DNA of 64,000 nt, from the NCBI GenBank assembly GCA_033030425.1, contig JAUFSD010000024.1:372001-436000 (forward strand), in the 5' to 3' direction. A program made the position numbers and the translations under genes. This DNA is from Verpa conica. Lineage: Eukaryota > Ascomycota > Pezizomycetes > Pezizales > Morchellaceae. Below the pieces are notes generated by a model. That model had not been told where the DNA came from and made no database searches. It saw nothing but the letters and a program-made list of their open reading frames with translations. Shown here one piece after another: positions 12,343 through 23,304 of the stretch (position 1 is its first letter; each line of letters begins with the position of its first letter).

Positions 12343-14938
12343 CTAGTCCCCCTTAAAATTAATTATTGAGCTTTTCCGTCGCTTTTCTTCATGTCCACTC
12401 GCATCTCGTAGGTTCTTCATTAAGCTCTCGCTAAAGAAAGCTATAGTAAGAGCTAGAGACCCAATAACGAAGGTCACACCAAGAGCCGATACCCAGAATA
12501 CCCACTGCCCTGTCTTCATCTCTCTTATATCAACAACGTTCATCCCGAATAAATTGCTCACAAACAAAAGGGGCAAGAATATCATCGTAACGATGGTAAG
12601 CATGAGGAATATCTTTCCAACATATCCCGTTCGGGCATCGGCTTGTTGTTGGGCGGCCTGTACTAAGATGTTGGAAAATATAATTTTAAAGAATGTAGAT
12701 TGGATATTGCTTACCAGAGTGGCGATTCGGGAACAAGAATGTTGGTATTCATTTAGATCTGACTGGAAAAACTGGATTTTTTGAAGTGTTGTGGTAAGGG
12801 CTTCTGTATATGTGGGTTTTCGATCATTTGTATTTGGATTCGATGCTTGTTTATGAAAGACCTTGAGCATCTCAGCCACAACCCTACGTTGCGACTCAAC
12901 TATTCGGCTGATGATTTCGATCTCTTCTATCACTTGGTATATGTTTCTAGGATGATCCTTTGATGGAGATTGCTGGACCTGAAGCTGCTTTAGGGAAATT
13001 AGTAAGAGATTGGAGAGCCTATTTTCTGTCAGGGACTCACCATGCGTGCAATATACTGGGAATATATATCCCTAACCCTATAACCTGTCGATTCCGTTGA
13101 ATCCCCAGGAACGAGTGACCCTACCATAAGGGCTACCAGATGCTCAACCTCCGTGGGTATGTCATGCCGTCGTTCAATCTCTGAGAGTCCAGTGGCTGTC
13201 ATCACCTGTGCGTTTAAGTCCATGGCTGAAAGTTTCCATAAAAATAACTGTGACTGGTGCTTCACGTCTAGCCATAGACCGTCTAGTATTGCTTTGTTGG
13301 ATGGAAACACTAAAGTGTGTGGTTTTAATTTAGGCTTGGATACGCATGAAGTGGTAGCATAAGTTAATTAGAGAGGATATACATACGAAGTGGTATTATG
13401 CTCCTGCTACGCATTTTAGAAAATGTCTCGATGTATGTATTAATATTTTCGTATAGGGATATATAGAGGGATTCCGACTGCAATTCTATCTCCGCAGAAA
13501 CTGCGGACTTATCCGCATCTTTGAGACCCTCAAAACGAGCTTTATTGCCAGTTAAAAGGTCTTCTAGTCTGGAAAATCGATATTGGGCCCTGTAGATCCA
13601 CTCTAGGTTTGTGAGCTGGCCGAATATAGGTATTAGCTTAAGGCTCAGATAGAAAATAAGATCTCTCTTTCTAGAAGAAGCTTACGAGAAACAGAAACCC
13701 TGAAAACCCTTCCGGAGACTCTTCGGGCTCTGAAAGGTATGTCTCCACTCTGTTGGTTAAAGAGGCTGGAAGTGATTTTTTGATCCACCGTTGGTATGAA
13801 AGAAGTTTTTCTAATTCCTCAGTTTCCAGTGCAATTTTTTGTTGGAGGTTGTTTGCAAATATATCAAGTTTCTCCCAGAGATTAGGACCCTCTGGACCTG
13901 GCTGGGGATTGAACTTGCTAGTTAGCTTGAGGTCTGACCATAGCTGGTCACCATTCGTTGGCGAGACAGTGATCATTGTTGCTTAGGAAAATGTTCATGT
14001 TAGTGGTAAAGAAACACTAAAAGCACACCGTACTTGAGGTTTAAATACCTACACTTGTTTAATACCAAGATCCATAGATTTTTGACAAGAACTATCGTGT
14101 TTGAACCTGGGCCACCGAGCTTTTTGGAGGTCTGCTCTGAATCTCTTTTAGCCGTTAAGGCCGCAGACTCGCGGCGGTAATGGTGCTGTAACAGTGATCG
14201 AGTAGGGTGCAAGGAACTCCAAAGGGGAAGTGAAGTGTTGGATACACTAGAACTATCGCCAAGTGCAATATATGGTAGTGATATAAGTTGAGGTGAGTTT
14301 TCTGATTCTATTCCTACAATTAATCGTTTTAAAATAGCTCTAAGAGTCGGAAACTGTTATTACGAGGTGGGTATATCATACCTTCAAAGAGTTGGGTTTG
14401 TTGAAGACATGCTGGCTCAAAATATTTACCATGGTTTGAACTGCGCTGTTGGTCTTCGCGAAATTGTCTCAACAACTGGTACACAGAGACTCTATCCTCT
14501 TTTGTAAATTCTTGGTGGGTAAAGGCGAAATTCTTATAATAATCCAGTGTAAGCCCCTCGGCCTTCAAAGAAGAGGAATCTCATGAACCAATGAAGACCC
14601 CTGTGACAGAAAAAACACCCAAGACATCACTTACCATTAGAAGGTCAAAATCCATATCAGTAGTGTTTATGTGTCTTTTGAGGAGGCCGTTAGCGTAAGC
14701 TCAAACTATTTAATTCCCCGAGGGGTCTTATCACTGACATCCATCGGACAACCGCCCCATCGGAAAGCTCTGGTAGTGACGACTGCACCCCTTCACCCAC
14801 GGGCACCTTCTTTGTCCCTATTGCACCGTCTTCTTCCCTCGTAACATCGAGTATTTGCACCTGTGTATAGCTTGAATTCAGGTTAGAAAATTCTGACAGA
14901 GGCCGGTTCGAAGCGCGTTTATGCCAGGGATATGACAT
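12343..14938 (-). CDS. CorA-like Mg2+ transporter family protein (N-terminal structure uncertain)
   Basis: The C-terminal exon carries two transmembrane helices. The first ends in the CorA signature GMN (within LFGMNVVD), the second follows after a short loop; a long coiled-coil-forming region precedes them. This is the fungal CorA-like family. Metal transport is plausible but unproven, since many members are divergent. Exons in coding order with consistent phases: 13981-13686, 13636-13387, 13309-13041, 12987-12343. Upstream, 14562-14364 and about 14143-14053 can be joined (ending T|gtaggt), and the first segment starts at ATG 14938 and ends at 14635. That first segment is open in one frame to 14690, but its continuation (residues reading YANGLLKRHI) lies in another frame. 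Either an extra intron or a one-base shift is present, so the gene may be intact or a pseudogene. Confidence 0.7.
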
Positions 14939-15478
14939 CTTTAGCTGATGTCGAAAGAGATGCCGCCTCGCGCGCTGGGAAAAGTCGCGGGGGGCACGGA
15001 CCACAGTATGATTGAGGCGCTGCTGTCGTACGAGATCCGCCTCACCGGAGACAAAATGCGCGATCTGGCCGCAACATATATGCGTGCGGCTGGGGATCTG
15101 GGTCATGATGTAATTAACAGACACTGCAGGTGCTCTGTGCTCAAGGCTTCTGCCATGGAGTTGCTTGAGCGTATCATCTGTGTAACTCATCAGATGCCGT
15201 CTGGTGGAGGTATTTATGCTTATGTAGTGTGAAGTGTTGGCCGTAATGTCTGTCGTGATCGACACCACCCATAACTTCTAGATACATGTAACTAGGAAAT
15301 TGTAGTATCCTTAGAACTTAGGGAAAGATATGGGGCGGTGAATGTATCAAAAACCTACCTAGTAACAGTCTTTACCCCAGACTCGTTAGGAGCAGTAATT
15401 ACATGTAGGGTCTCTCATGAGTCAAGAGATACATATAGCTCTCCCAAACGACACAGGTGTGGCTACTCCCCATATTAA

Positions 15479-15552
15479 GGGTAGGGGTGTGAAGATGGTA
15501 CAGGTCTCATATATCGGATACCCTCACCATCCCATATTCACACCCCTGCCTG
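15479..15552. repeat. Short inverted repeat around GGGTAGGGGTGTGAA
   Basis: GGGTAGGGGTGTGAA (about 15479-15493) is mirrored by TTCACACCCCTGCC (about 15538-15551), with one mismatch and a spacer of about 44 bp. Function unknown. Confidence 0.5.
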
Positions 15553-16239
15553 CTTCTACATATAGGAAGCACTGTTGGAGGCTTGGCGCTACAAGGGTAT
15601 ATTGCTTAGCATCATCCACGGTGATCATTGATCCCTGGGACATCTACAATATAGAAGGATACACGTAACATGCAAGATCTTTTATTTCAATAGGTTATGT
15701 GCTGTGGTAGCCTGGCAGTCTTAATCTAAATGCTTCGAAATCACAGTAACTCACACTCATTACATTAATCCTGAAAGCGGGGATGGCTGGGTTTGCAGTT
15801 CGTGACCCAAACCTGCTAGGATATGTTATTCATGACTCATAGTTGCTAGCATACATGGAGGTATATCTTTGGTCTGAGTTACCTCTAAAAGTCCTTCTGA
15901 GAATGAAGTATCTAAACCCCCCAAAGCTTTTGCCATGGTTTTCTTACTTCAGTTGAACTACTAGCGGACACTTACACAAACACAAAGCCGACAATCTCTA
16001 TGGAACTCGCAACTACTATACTACTCGCAACCAGAGTTATAAGCCTAGCCGATTAGCTTTTCAATACTTCTATAGACTTCTACAACACCTTAGTGGATGT
16101 CGAGACCAAAGACAGACAAGAACAGCTTCTATTGAATACTCAATACGGAAAACGAACGTTTAATAGAGACGAGACTGAGATGTAATAGAGGGCAAGGCGA
16201 ATAAAATCTAGACCTAAAGTACTACCTATTGCCACACAG

Positions 16240-16266
16240 TCGAATGAATGAATGAATTAATCATAA
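16240..16266 (+). repeat. Dispersed repeat copy A (GAATGAATGAATTAATCATAA)
   Basis: Copy of a motif found at least six times in the window. This one is flanked on both sides by ACACAGTCGA (about 16235 and 16278), which looks like a target-site duplication. Confidence 0.6.
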
Positions 16267-17710
16267 TACACGGTGCTACACAGTCGAGGATTGTTGCCTT
16301 TTTGCGGGTGCAGATAATACAGATTCGGAACACGAGATTTGGGCTATTGGCAAGAGCACTCTAAGTTCTGATTTTCATCCTGCTCGAAATACAAACCCTC
16401 GAAAATCTTTCGATATTCGCTAGTCGGGAGAGTTTACCAGCACTGTTACAAGAGACCACTCAGTCCAAGTGAATATCGGCAAGGTTAAAAGAAAAACTTG
16501 GTATACTAGGGGTACTATTGAGAAATTCCGAATCCAACCGGCTTATTAAAGAGCTCTAAGCGGGGGCCTTGTAGGAGTCATGTTGAGCTGTATTGAGGAG
16601 GGTTGACAAATCAACTCCCGGAGAATCCTTAATCAGCTTGCTGAGAACATCACTTGGAAGGTTATTATCTAGTACGGTTTAGGAAAATTAGCTGGTGCCG
16701 GTGATTATTGATAATTACAATGATCTGGATCCTGTTGGGGTTCAAATCTTGGGATAGTACTCTGATCTACCTAGGCGGGCTAAATTATTAAAATATCTGT
16801 AGCTAAATAATTTCATAAATTCTATATTCTTTACAAAATTCTTATCACGCCAAAAGAAAATGAATACATGGATGCCCTAAATGCGGATTATATTAGTGGC
16901 GTTAGAGTATTTTTGGGGTTGGATGGTATGTGAAGGTACTGAAGCTGGATCAGCATATATATTGCTAACCGGTAGGAAGAAATCCTGGGGATGAAGGATA
17001 ACTACAGTACAATTGTGAAAAATGCGGCTGTACTGAGCCTATATAGATTTAGGGGACTTTGTAGTAGACGTTGACAGATATGGAGAAGGTGGGGAGTGAG
17101 TATGGAGGTGCCCATAGGCTAGCCGTAGCATAGAAGTTATATAAGCAGGCCTGGGGGTGTAGAAGACCAAGCAGACACTACTAATTGGAATTGACCCCGT
17201 ATATTTCTAGTATGTAGATAACATTAATACCCTTATATAGAAGTCTTGAGGCTTCTTACTAGTGACTTGTCTATACTTACATGTAGTTGTGGTCTATAGC
17301 TTTACAGACAAATCAACATCATAGAGAGCTCAAAGACCACAACCGTACACAGAAATTATTGCCAGCGATTCACTAGACCACAGAAGAAGTTACAGATTTC
17401 TCTACAGTTACATGCACATGCATTCCCTTAACCAGTCACTTGGAACTGCATGTACCCTCGTATCACGATCCAATTCAGCCACTCAGGGCTCCTCGTTAAG
17501 GACAACGTGACATGTGCCAAGGTGCGGCTCTGCCACCGACAACACAGCGCAACGCCAAGTATTGGCCCAAGCAACTGGGGAGGGCTACACCTAACCCTGC
17601 CACCAAGACTCAACAGTTCAACTCCATCTCAACAGACACCTTTTCCATTCCTTTTATAGGTATCCTCGGCTTTATCTCTTCACTTGAATATCCCGTTATC
17701 ACGAATCGAA

Positions 17711-18780
17711 ATGTCTACGAAAACGTTTGCTACCTCAACAGTGACTGACCTGGTTGATTTTAACCAGCAGAGCCTGCTCAGTGTGTTGGCCTTGTTTGCT
17801 TAATATGGGATATGGGGCTGACTTGTGGGTTTTCTAGTCGCTGCTGGATCGATCGCATTCAATCCTATATTTTGGAAGTATGTAGCCCCGCGGTTGAGGG
17901 TGATTACCTGTTGATTAAATGGTTGGCTGACATGCGAGATTATACAGTGTCGTTGCGAGACAAGGTTTGTTTTATTGAAATCCGAGGGAGAAATGTTATA
18001 TGAACGATGAGGGCTGAGATTAGGACAACGCATACAGAGTACCACAACAAGGTCCTTACTAAACTCTTCGGAGGTAACCCGCGGTATGGGTGCTACTTTC
18101 TCGCGGTGGTAATTTTTGGAATTGGTATCTTCCGTGATTCTCTGTAAGCCAACCCTCTGCCTAAAACTCAGCGGACCGGAATAAATGAATTGATATTTAT
18201 TGACAATTCATTATAGGTATGAGCGTGCCCTTCGCGACCAACCAGCGTTGGATGTGTTGCAGACAGATACTGTCAAGATGGCTGCTGGTGGACTGTTTTT
18301 GGTTGGGAATGTCCTTGTCCTGTCATCCATGTGGGCGCTTGGGCTGACTGGGACTTATCTTGGTACGCATAATCGTCTTTCCCCGGTTTTACGCTTTTGG
18401 CCAGGCCCGAATGAGCCGCATGATTGTGTTTAATGCTGATTCGTTCGCTTCTCTTTTGAAATTTAGGTGACTACTTTGGGATTCTTATGGATGCCCGTGT
18501 CACTTGCTTCCCGTTTAATGTTACGGATGCCCCGATGTACTACGGCTCGACCTTGTCGTTCTTGGCAACCGCACTCTGGTTCGCGAAGCCAGCTGGTTTG
18601 CTGTTGACCATGATGGTATTTGTGGTGTATAAGTTTGCTTTGATGTTTGAAGAGTACGTTCTGTCACATGCTGGATTATAAATTTGGGGTAGATGAGCTG
18701 ACATCTAACAATTTAGCCCTTTCACCGCTGAGATCTATGCCAAGCGTGAGCGCTCTAGGGTCAACCAGAAGAGTAAATAA
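17711..18780 (+). CDS. OPI3: Phosphatidyl-N-methylethanolamine N-methyltransferase (Opi3/Pem2 type), 6 exons
   Basis: Methylates mono- and dimethyl-phosphatidylethanolamine with S-adenosylmethionine to make phosphatidylcholine in the ER membrane. Exons 17711-17780, 17838-17892, 18024-18143, 18217-18362, 18467-18653, 18717-18780 give 213 aa with all phases closing; yeast Opi3 is about 206 aa. Family landmarks in order: FNPIFWKYVA, EYHNKVLTKLFGG, ALRDQP, LVLSSMWALGLTGTYLGDYF, FPFNVTDAPMYYGSTLSFL (the SAM-binding and membrane core) and C-terminal DPFTAEIYAKR. Four hydrophobic segments are visible, and the C-terminus is basic (ending NQKSK, not a perfect KKXX). Relative to yeast there are four extra residues (TTHT) at the exon 2/3 junction, so the acceptor chosen there could differ slightly. 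Confidence 0.95.
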
Positions 18781-19609
18781 GAACACTAGGAATATATTCT
18801 GGGATTAGAGGGGAGGGGTGTGATTATAATAGGAGTAGAAAGGGTTGGGTGAATATGGAGTTACGGCAGTTCATTTTTTAACAAAAGCATGCGTGTTATT
18901 CGATATGTGGAAAAGGGCATTCTGGAGATTCAACTCTCCGCGGGGTATGGGGGTGGGGAGAGAAATAGAGAGAAAAAGAAATCTCGACTATACCAATGAG
19001 AACATATCTGTTATCCTGAGGAGCAAAATATACATTCGTGATACCTATGATAGAGGGCAAAGTGTTGGTGTGGACATCGGAGTTGACACCCGGACCGGCA
19101 AGTAAAACACGGGTTTAAGAAAGCGTCGATCGATTGGGTGCGGCGACGGCGGTACTGCACGTGTAGCTAGAAGAGAGTAGCCACCTGCACTACGCGAGAA
19201 CAACCGTGCCTGACCAGCCAGTTAGTCAACTTTGCCAGCCGAATGTCCGTTCCGTCAGTTCCCTCCCAGGAACACATCATTCATCACTCAGCCTGTTTCC
19301 TGGTTTTTTTTCTCCTCATTTCTGTTTACAAATGTCATCTCGGAGGTGCCCGTAAGGACTCAAGTGTGGGGTACATAAGGATCGATTTCGCAGGTCGGAT
19401 GGAGCGTGAAGTTTTTGTAACTTGTTGCGTCATTGTTTGGGTACACGGCCTTTTTTTCCCTTCCCTTTCCTTCGTTCCATCTAGGCTATTACTACAGCAT
19501 ATTATTACCACTACTCCAAATTAATTCTACGGCTACACCTGGGAGTTCGTGTTTTGTTCCCTAAAATCTGTTCCGAACGGGATTTTTTTTTGATTTCAGT
19601 GAACAAATT
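18781..19609. other. Intergenic region between the Opi3 and ceramidase genes
   Basis: About 830 bases carrying the 3' flank of the methyltransferase and the promoter of the ceramidase gene. Open frames here are short and not protein-like. Both genes point the same way, so each probably has its own promoter. Confidence 0.5.
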
Positions 19610-20825
19610 ATGCAGTGGAGCATTCCCTACGGCCCTGAGAAGGTACATCGATGGGGGCCTGAAACAGCAACATTGAAGTGAGTTCCCCCCTTTTTTATGG
19701 ATTCAAGAATACACGTGTATGTCTACATGGGCTGACAACCTACTAGTTGGTGCGAAGAAGACTACTATCTCACTACCTGTACGTTCCATCGAACTGGGAA
19801 GTAGGAATTGAAGACTTATTAGGAGAAAATCACCGAAAAAAACAGACTGTGCAGAGATAATAAACTCGGTGACAAACGCGGTATTTGTGTGGCTCGCAAT
19901 AAAGGGATTGAGGAATTGTTTCAAAGAGGGGCATGATACGATCTTCGCGATTACATTTCTGGGGTATTTGTGTGTAGGTATTGGGAGTTTTATGTTCCAT
20001 GCTACGTTGTGGTGTATGTGCTCAATCATTTCTTTTTCTTAGGGGGTTGGAGGGGTGGTGATGGCTAATGCTGTGTGGGTGCGGGTGGGTAGATTCGATG
20101 CAGTTGGTAGATGAGCTGAGTATGATATATACGACTTGTCTTATGGCATGGGGTGGGTTTTCTTTCTTTCCCCCTTTACTTCGATAGTTGGCCCTTGGCT
20201 GATGTCTTCTAGCGTCGGTATCGAATGGGAAGCCTCCCCTTATAGCAGTAATCTATGGTATTCTCCTGTCAGGACTCGCCCTCTCTATTACCGTGATCTA
20301 CCACTCCCTCGGTGACCCAGTGTTCCACCAGAATGCATACGCGCTTCTCACAGCTTTACTACTGTTCCGGTCGTGGTACCTCATGGAGTCGAGACTAAGG
20401 AAGAAGGATTCCAAGGGTGTTAATACTATGTGGTGGATGGTTGGCTGGGGGTTGTTTCTGTTCTTGTGCGGGTTTGCGTTGTGGAATATCGATAATGCGT
20501 TTTGTAGGGGGCTAAAGGGGTGGAGGAGGAGTGTGGGGTTGCCATGGGGAGTGTTGGCGGAGGGTCATGGGTGGTGGCATTTATTGACAGGGGTAGGGGC
20601 TTATTATTATATTATCTATGGTAAGTTTTTTCCTTCTCTTGTAAGGTATTGTATACTCATTAGCGATACTGGGGGGTAGGTATTTGGTTGCGGCATTGTT
20701 TAAACGGAGATCAAGACAAGTTTGACCTGATCTGGCCGAATCTGTGGAGTTTGCCAGTTATTAAAAGGAAGAAGCTCCCGATTGTAGATGCAAATGAGAA
20801 TAGTGTTGTTAGGAAGAAAGTGTAA
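19610..20825 (+). CDS. Alkaline ceramidase (Ypc1/Ydc1/ACER family), 6 exons
   Basis: Hydrolyses (phyto)ceramide or dihydroceramide to sphingoid base and fatty acid in the ER/Golgi membrane. Exons 19610-19677, 19747-19778, 19846-20013, 20093-20152, 20213-20620, 20680-20825 give 293 aa with all phases closing. Signature elements in order: WGPETATLNWCEEDY near the N-terminus, INSVTNAVFVW, GSFMFHATLWY (zinc-binding His), MQLVDELSMIYTTCLM (conserved Asp), and GHGWWHLLTG near residue 235 (the two C-terminal metal-binding His). Several hydrophobic segments fit the seven-helix fold. The start is the only ATG in frame, 20 residues before the conserved motif. Yeast has two paralogues of differing substrate preference; sequence alone does not decide which this resembles. 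Confidence 0.95.
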
Positions 20826-22013
20826 GAGTACGGATAGGATAAAGTGGACCTAGACATTGACGTGAGTTATAGACAATTACATAGTTTTGCTTTGATAGGA
20901 TCTTCATTGGGAGGAGGCGATTAGTTTAGTATAGAGTATATACTCGTGTCTCTTTCATACCAGGACTCAGAATAGATCATCCATATACCACAATTACGAA
21001 GCAATTCTTAGAGTATAGGGAGGCCAACTGAGCCCCGGGTAGCTTGATACTTCATCTTTTTTATCTATACTAGCTGGGGGGGGGGGGTAGGCAGATGACT
21101 CAGCGAGGTCAGAGAGAATACCAGTAGATACATTGGGTAGCTTACTGGTTGATAGGTTGGCTTTTTCAGTTTGATATCTCCAATGGCGCGAGAAAGGAGG
21201 GGTCGAAGCTCAACTCGCTCGCTCCAAAGAAATATACAGTCATAACTGCATGCAAAAGGAGAGACTTTAGATCCATATTTAGGAAATTAAGTTATGTTTA
21301 GATTTATGTGGGAGAAGCCTGTAAATCACTTGTCGCCCAATAAGAATACAGTTGGTTCTATAAATCATGTTTTTATAGGAGAGTTATACCTAAAGTAACC
21401 CCTGTCAGGACTGAGTTCCGTACCCTTACTGTTTCATATTTCTCAGTGATGATAATCATATTCGGCAATGATGGGGTTGCTGGAGGATTTAGATAAGATT
21501 GGAATGATCTGTGTAGGATCACTAGCTTGCTAGTAGCACAGCTATGTGTATACTACTACTACCTGGAGATTGGGTGTGCGGGATAAAAATGTATTGCTAC
21601 TATTGCGTGAACTTTCATGTAGCTATAGTTAAAAATGCGTATTAGCAAAGCAACCTACTTCTTATCTAGTTCCTCTCTGTCTGCTAATTGTAGATCTACA
21701 CTTATGGGGAACGGTTGAATATAGATATGTACTAGGGGGACTTGAACAATGGGGTCAAGGAGGGTCATTGTACATACTGTTACCAATGTCAAGTCAATCA
21801 TGGGCAAAGTGTATCCAAATCGTTGGATGCTAGAAATAGTAAAAGGATAGTCAATATTACTCTAAAGACGGATTACTTTATAAGGATTTAACGGGTCAAG
21901 AAGTGGTATTTATAGGCTACAAGCAGATGTACTATGGCTTCCTTAGAAAGGGAAGCCCTGGACAGGCCCCGGAGCAGGCCCTCTCCTAGGGCCCGGCGTG
22001 TTGACTGAGCTGG

Positions 22014-22196
22014 AGAAAGCTCTCTTATAGAGCAAACAACCTGCTCGAGTCGGTACCAACACCCCGTGTCCGACATGCTACATATCTGGACCTCAACCTG
22101 ACCCCCGAACAGCCCAACCAGTAACAGGAGCAGGCTCTCTCCTATAGAGCAAACAACGTAACCGGAGCGAGATAAACACCCGGTGTCTGACGGCTT
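22014..22196. repeat. Pair of diverged direct repeats, about 65 bp each
   Basis: Both copies read GCTCTC(T/C)TATAGAGCAAACAAC, then a diverged stretch, then ACACCC(C/G)(G)GTGTC(C/T)GAC. Spacing between copies is about 117 bp. A minus-strand open frame (21888-22217) runs through both and shows the same duplication in its translation; I treat this as repeat-derived, not a gene. Confidence 0.55.
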
Positions 22197-22294
22197 GATG
22201 TGACTGGAGAGCGACAAGATCAGGTAGGGGGAGGGTAAGCAGGCAAGTAGAGAGCAGGTAGTATTTTGTATATAGACTAGATAAACTCCGAACC

Positions 22295-22325
22295 GTGACC
22301 GACAGCGTGACCGACAGCGTGACAG
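22295..22325 (+). repeat. 12-bp tandem repeat GTGACCGACAGC, about 2.5 copies
   Basis: Two perfect units and a partial third. Minor tandem duplication in intergenic DNA. Confidence 0.7.
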
Positions 22326-23304
22326 AGCTTATCCTGCAGTATTATAAAGTCTCCTAGAGTATCTTAGCGCCTCCAAAGCTTCCAGAAGAGCTCTACTTAG
22401 ATTCGACCTCCTGGGAGGTGATTTCTGTCTGTGAGAGAGAACATATTGATAGAAAGACACTTTCTGATGAGGGAGAGCACATTACAACCAAGTCGTAAAA
22501 CAGAAGGGATATCAGTGAAACAGAATTACTTGCCGGTGAAGGAATAGAGCACTACAGAAGTTGAATTGCTGATGTTATCTGCTGGTGAGTAGGCACAGAA
22601 GCAACTGGTAGTGGAGTATATCTACCCCTGGTATGTACCGTTTTCGGAACACTCTACTATGGAGCATTAGATACACCGTATGTGCTATGTATTTACCAAG
22701 GAAGTCACCCAGATAGCTGTAGAAGGGCATTTTCTAGAGCCTCTCATTGGGCTGTCACTGTCTGTACCTGCACTGGCTTCGCATGCAGCCACAAAGTCTC
22801 TTCCCCTCCCACTGAACCCAAAAATAGATATCGAGTGATCATACAGTAAGCTCCCCATAACCTCCACAACTACTAGGATCAAGAGTCTCTACCGGACTTC
22901 AACTTTCTCACCGCAGACAGATTATCTATTAAATACCAACTCGGGAGTTCGGCAAACACGCGTTCATAATTAAAGTGGTTTTACGAGCTTCTTGCTGATC
23001 CTGGCTGGCTGGCTGGCGGGCACGTAACGACAGACGACGACGACACCCCCCCCCCCCGGATTCGGTGTAACTACTACACACCAACATTCAATAGTGTCCC
23101 CCGGAAGAAGACACGAATCACAAAAGGTGGTCCTACATAATCTTCAACTCCCCTTCAAAGAATCTACACTACACACTGTACTGTATTACACCACCCTACA
23201 CCCCCGCGGCGCAACAACTACAGTAGCTGGTAACCACCCCACCTCCGAAATAACAACCGGTCTATGCCACAAACCCTCCACCCCCCACCCGGTGCCCCAA
23301 CTCG

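Larger units (their letters stand above)
14939..17710. other. Intergenic region (2.8 kb), AT-rich, one dispersed-repeat copy
   Basis: No supported gene. Holds one copy of the GAATGAATTAATCATAA dispersed repeat (about 16240-16266), a short hairpin (15479-15552) and three TACATGTA palindromes. The last 260 bases are the promoter of the PEMT gene. Confidence 0.5.
20826..23304. other. Intergenic region (2.5 kb) with degenerate direct repeats
   Basis: No supported gene. Contains a G-run (21077-21088), a diverged pair of direct repeats (22014-22078 and 22131-22195), a short tandem repeat (22295-22325) and a C-run (23047-23058) in the promoter of the next gene. Confidence 0.5.

Noticed and set aside
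16688..16765. A tRNA-like pattern with a GGGTTCAAATC box
   Set aside because: The putative TPsiC stem does not pair and no acceptor stem closes, so no cloverleaf forms.
21888..22217. Minus-strand frame of 109 codons with internal repeats
   Set aside because: The repeat pattern comes from a DNA duplication; composition and context do not resemble a gene.
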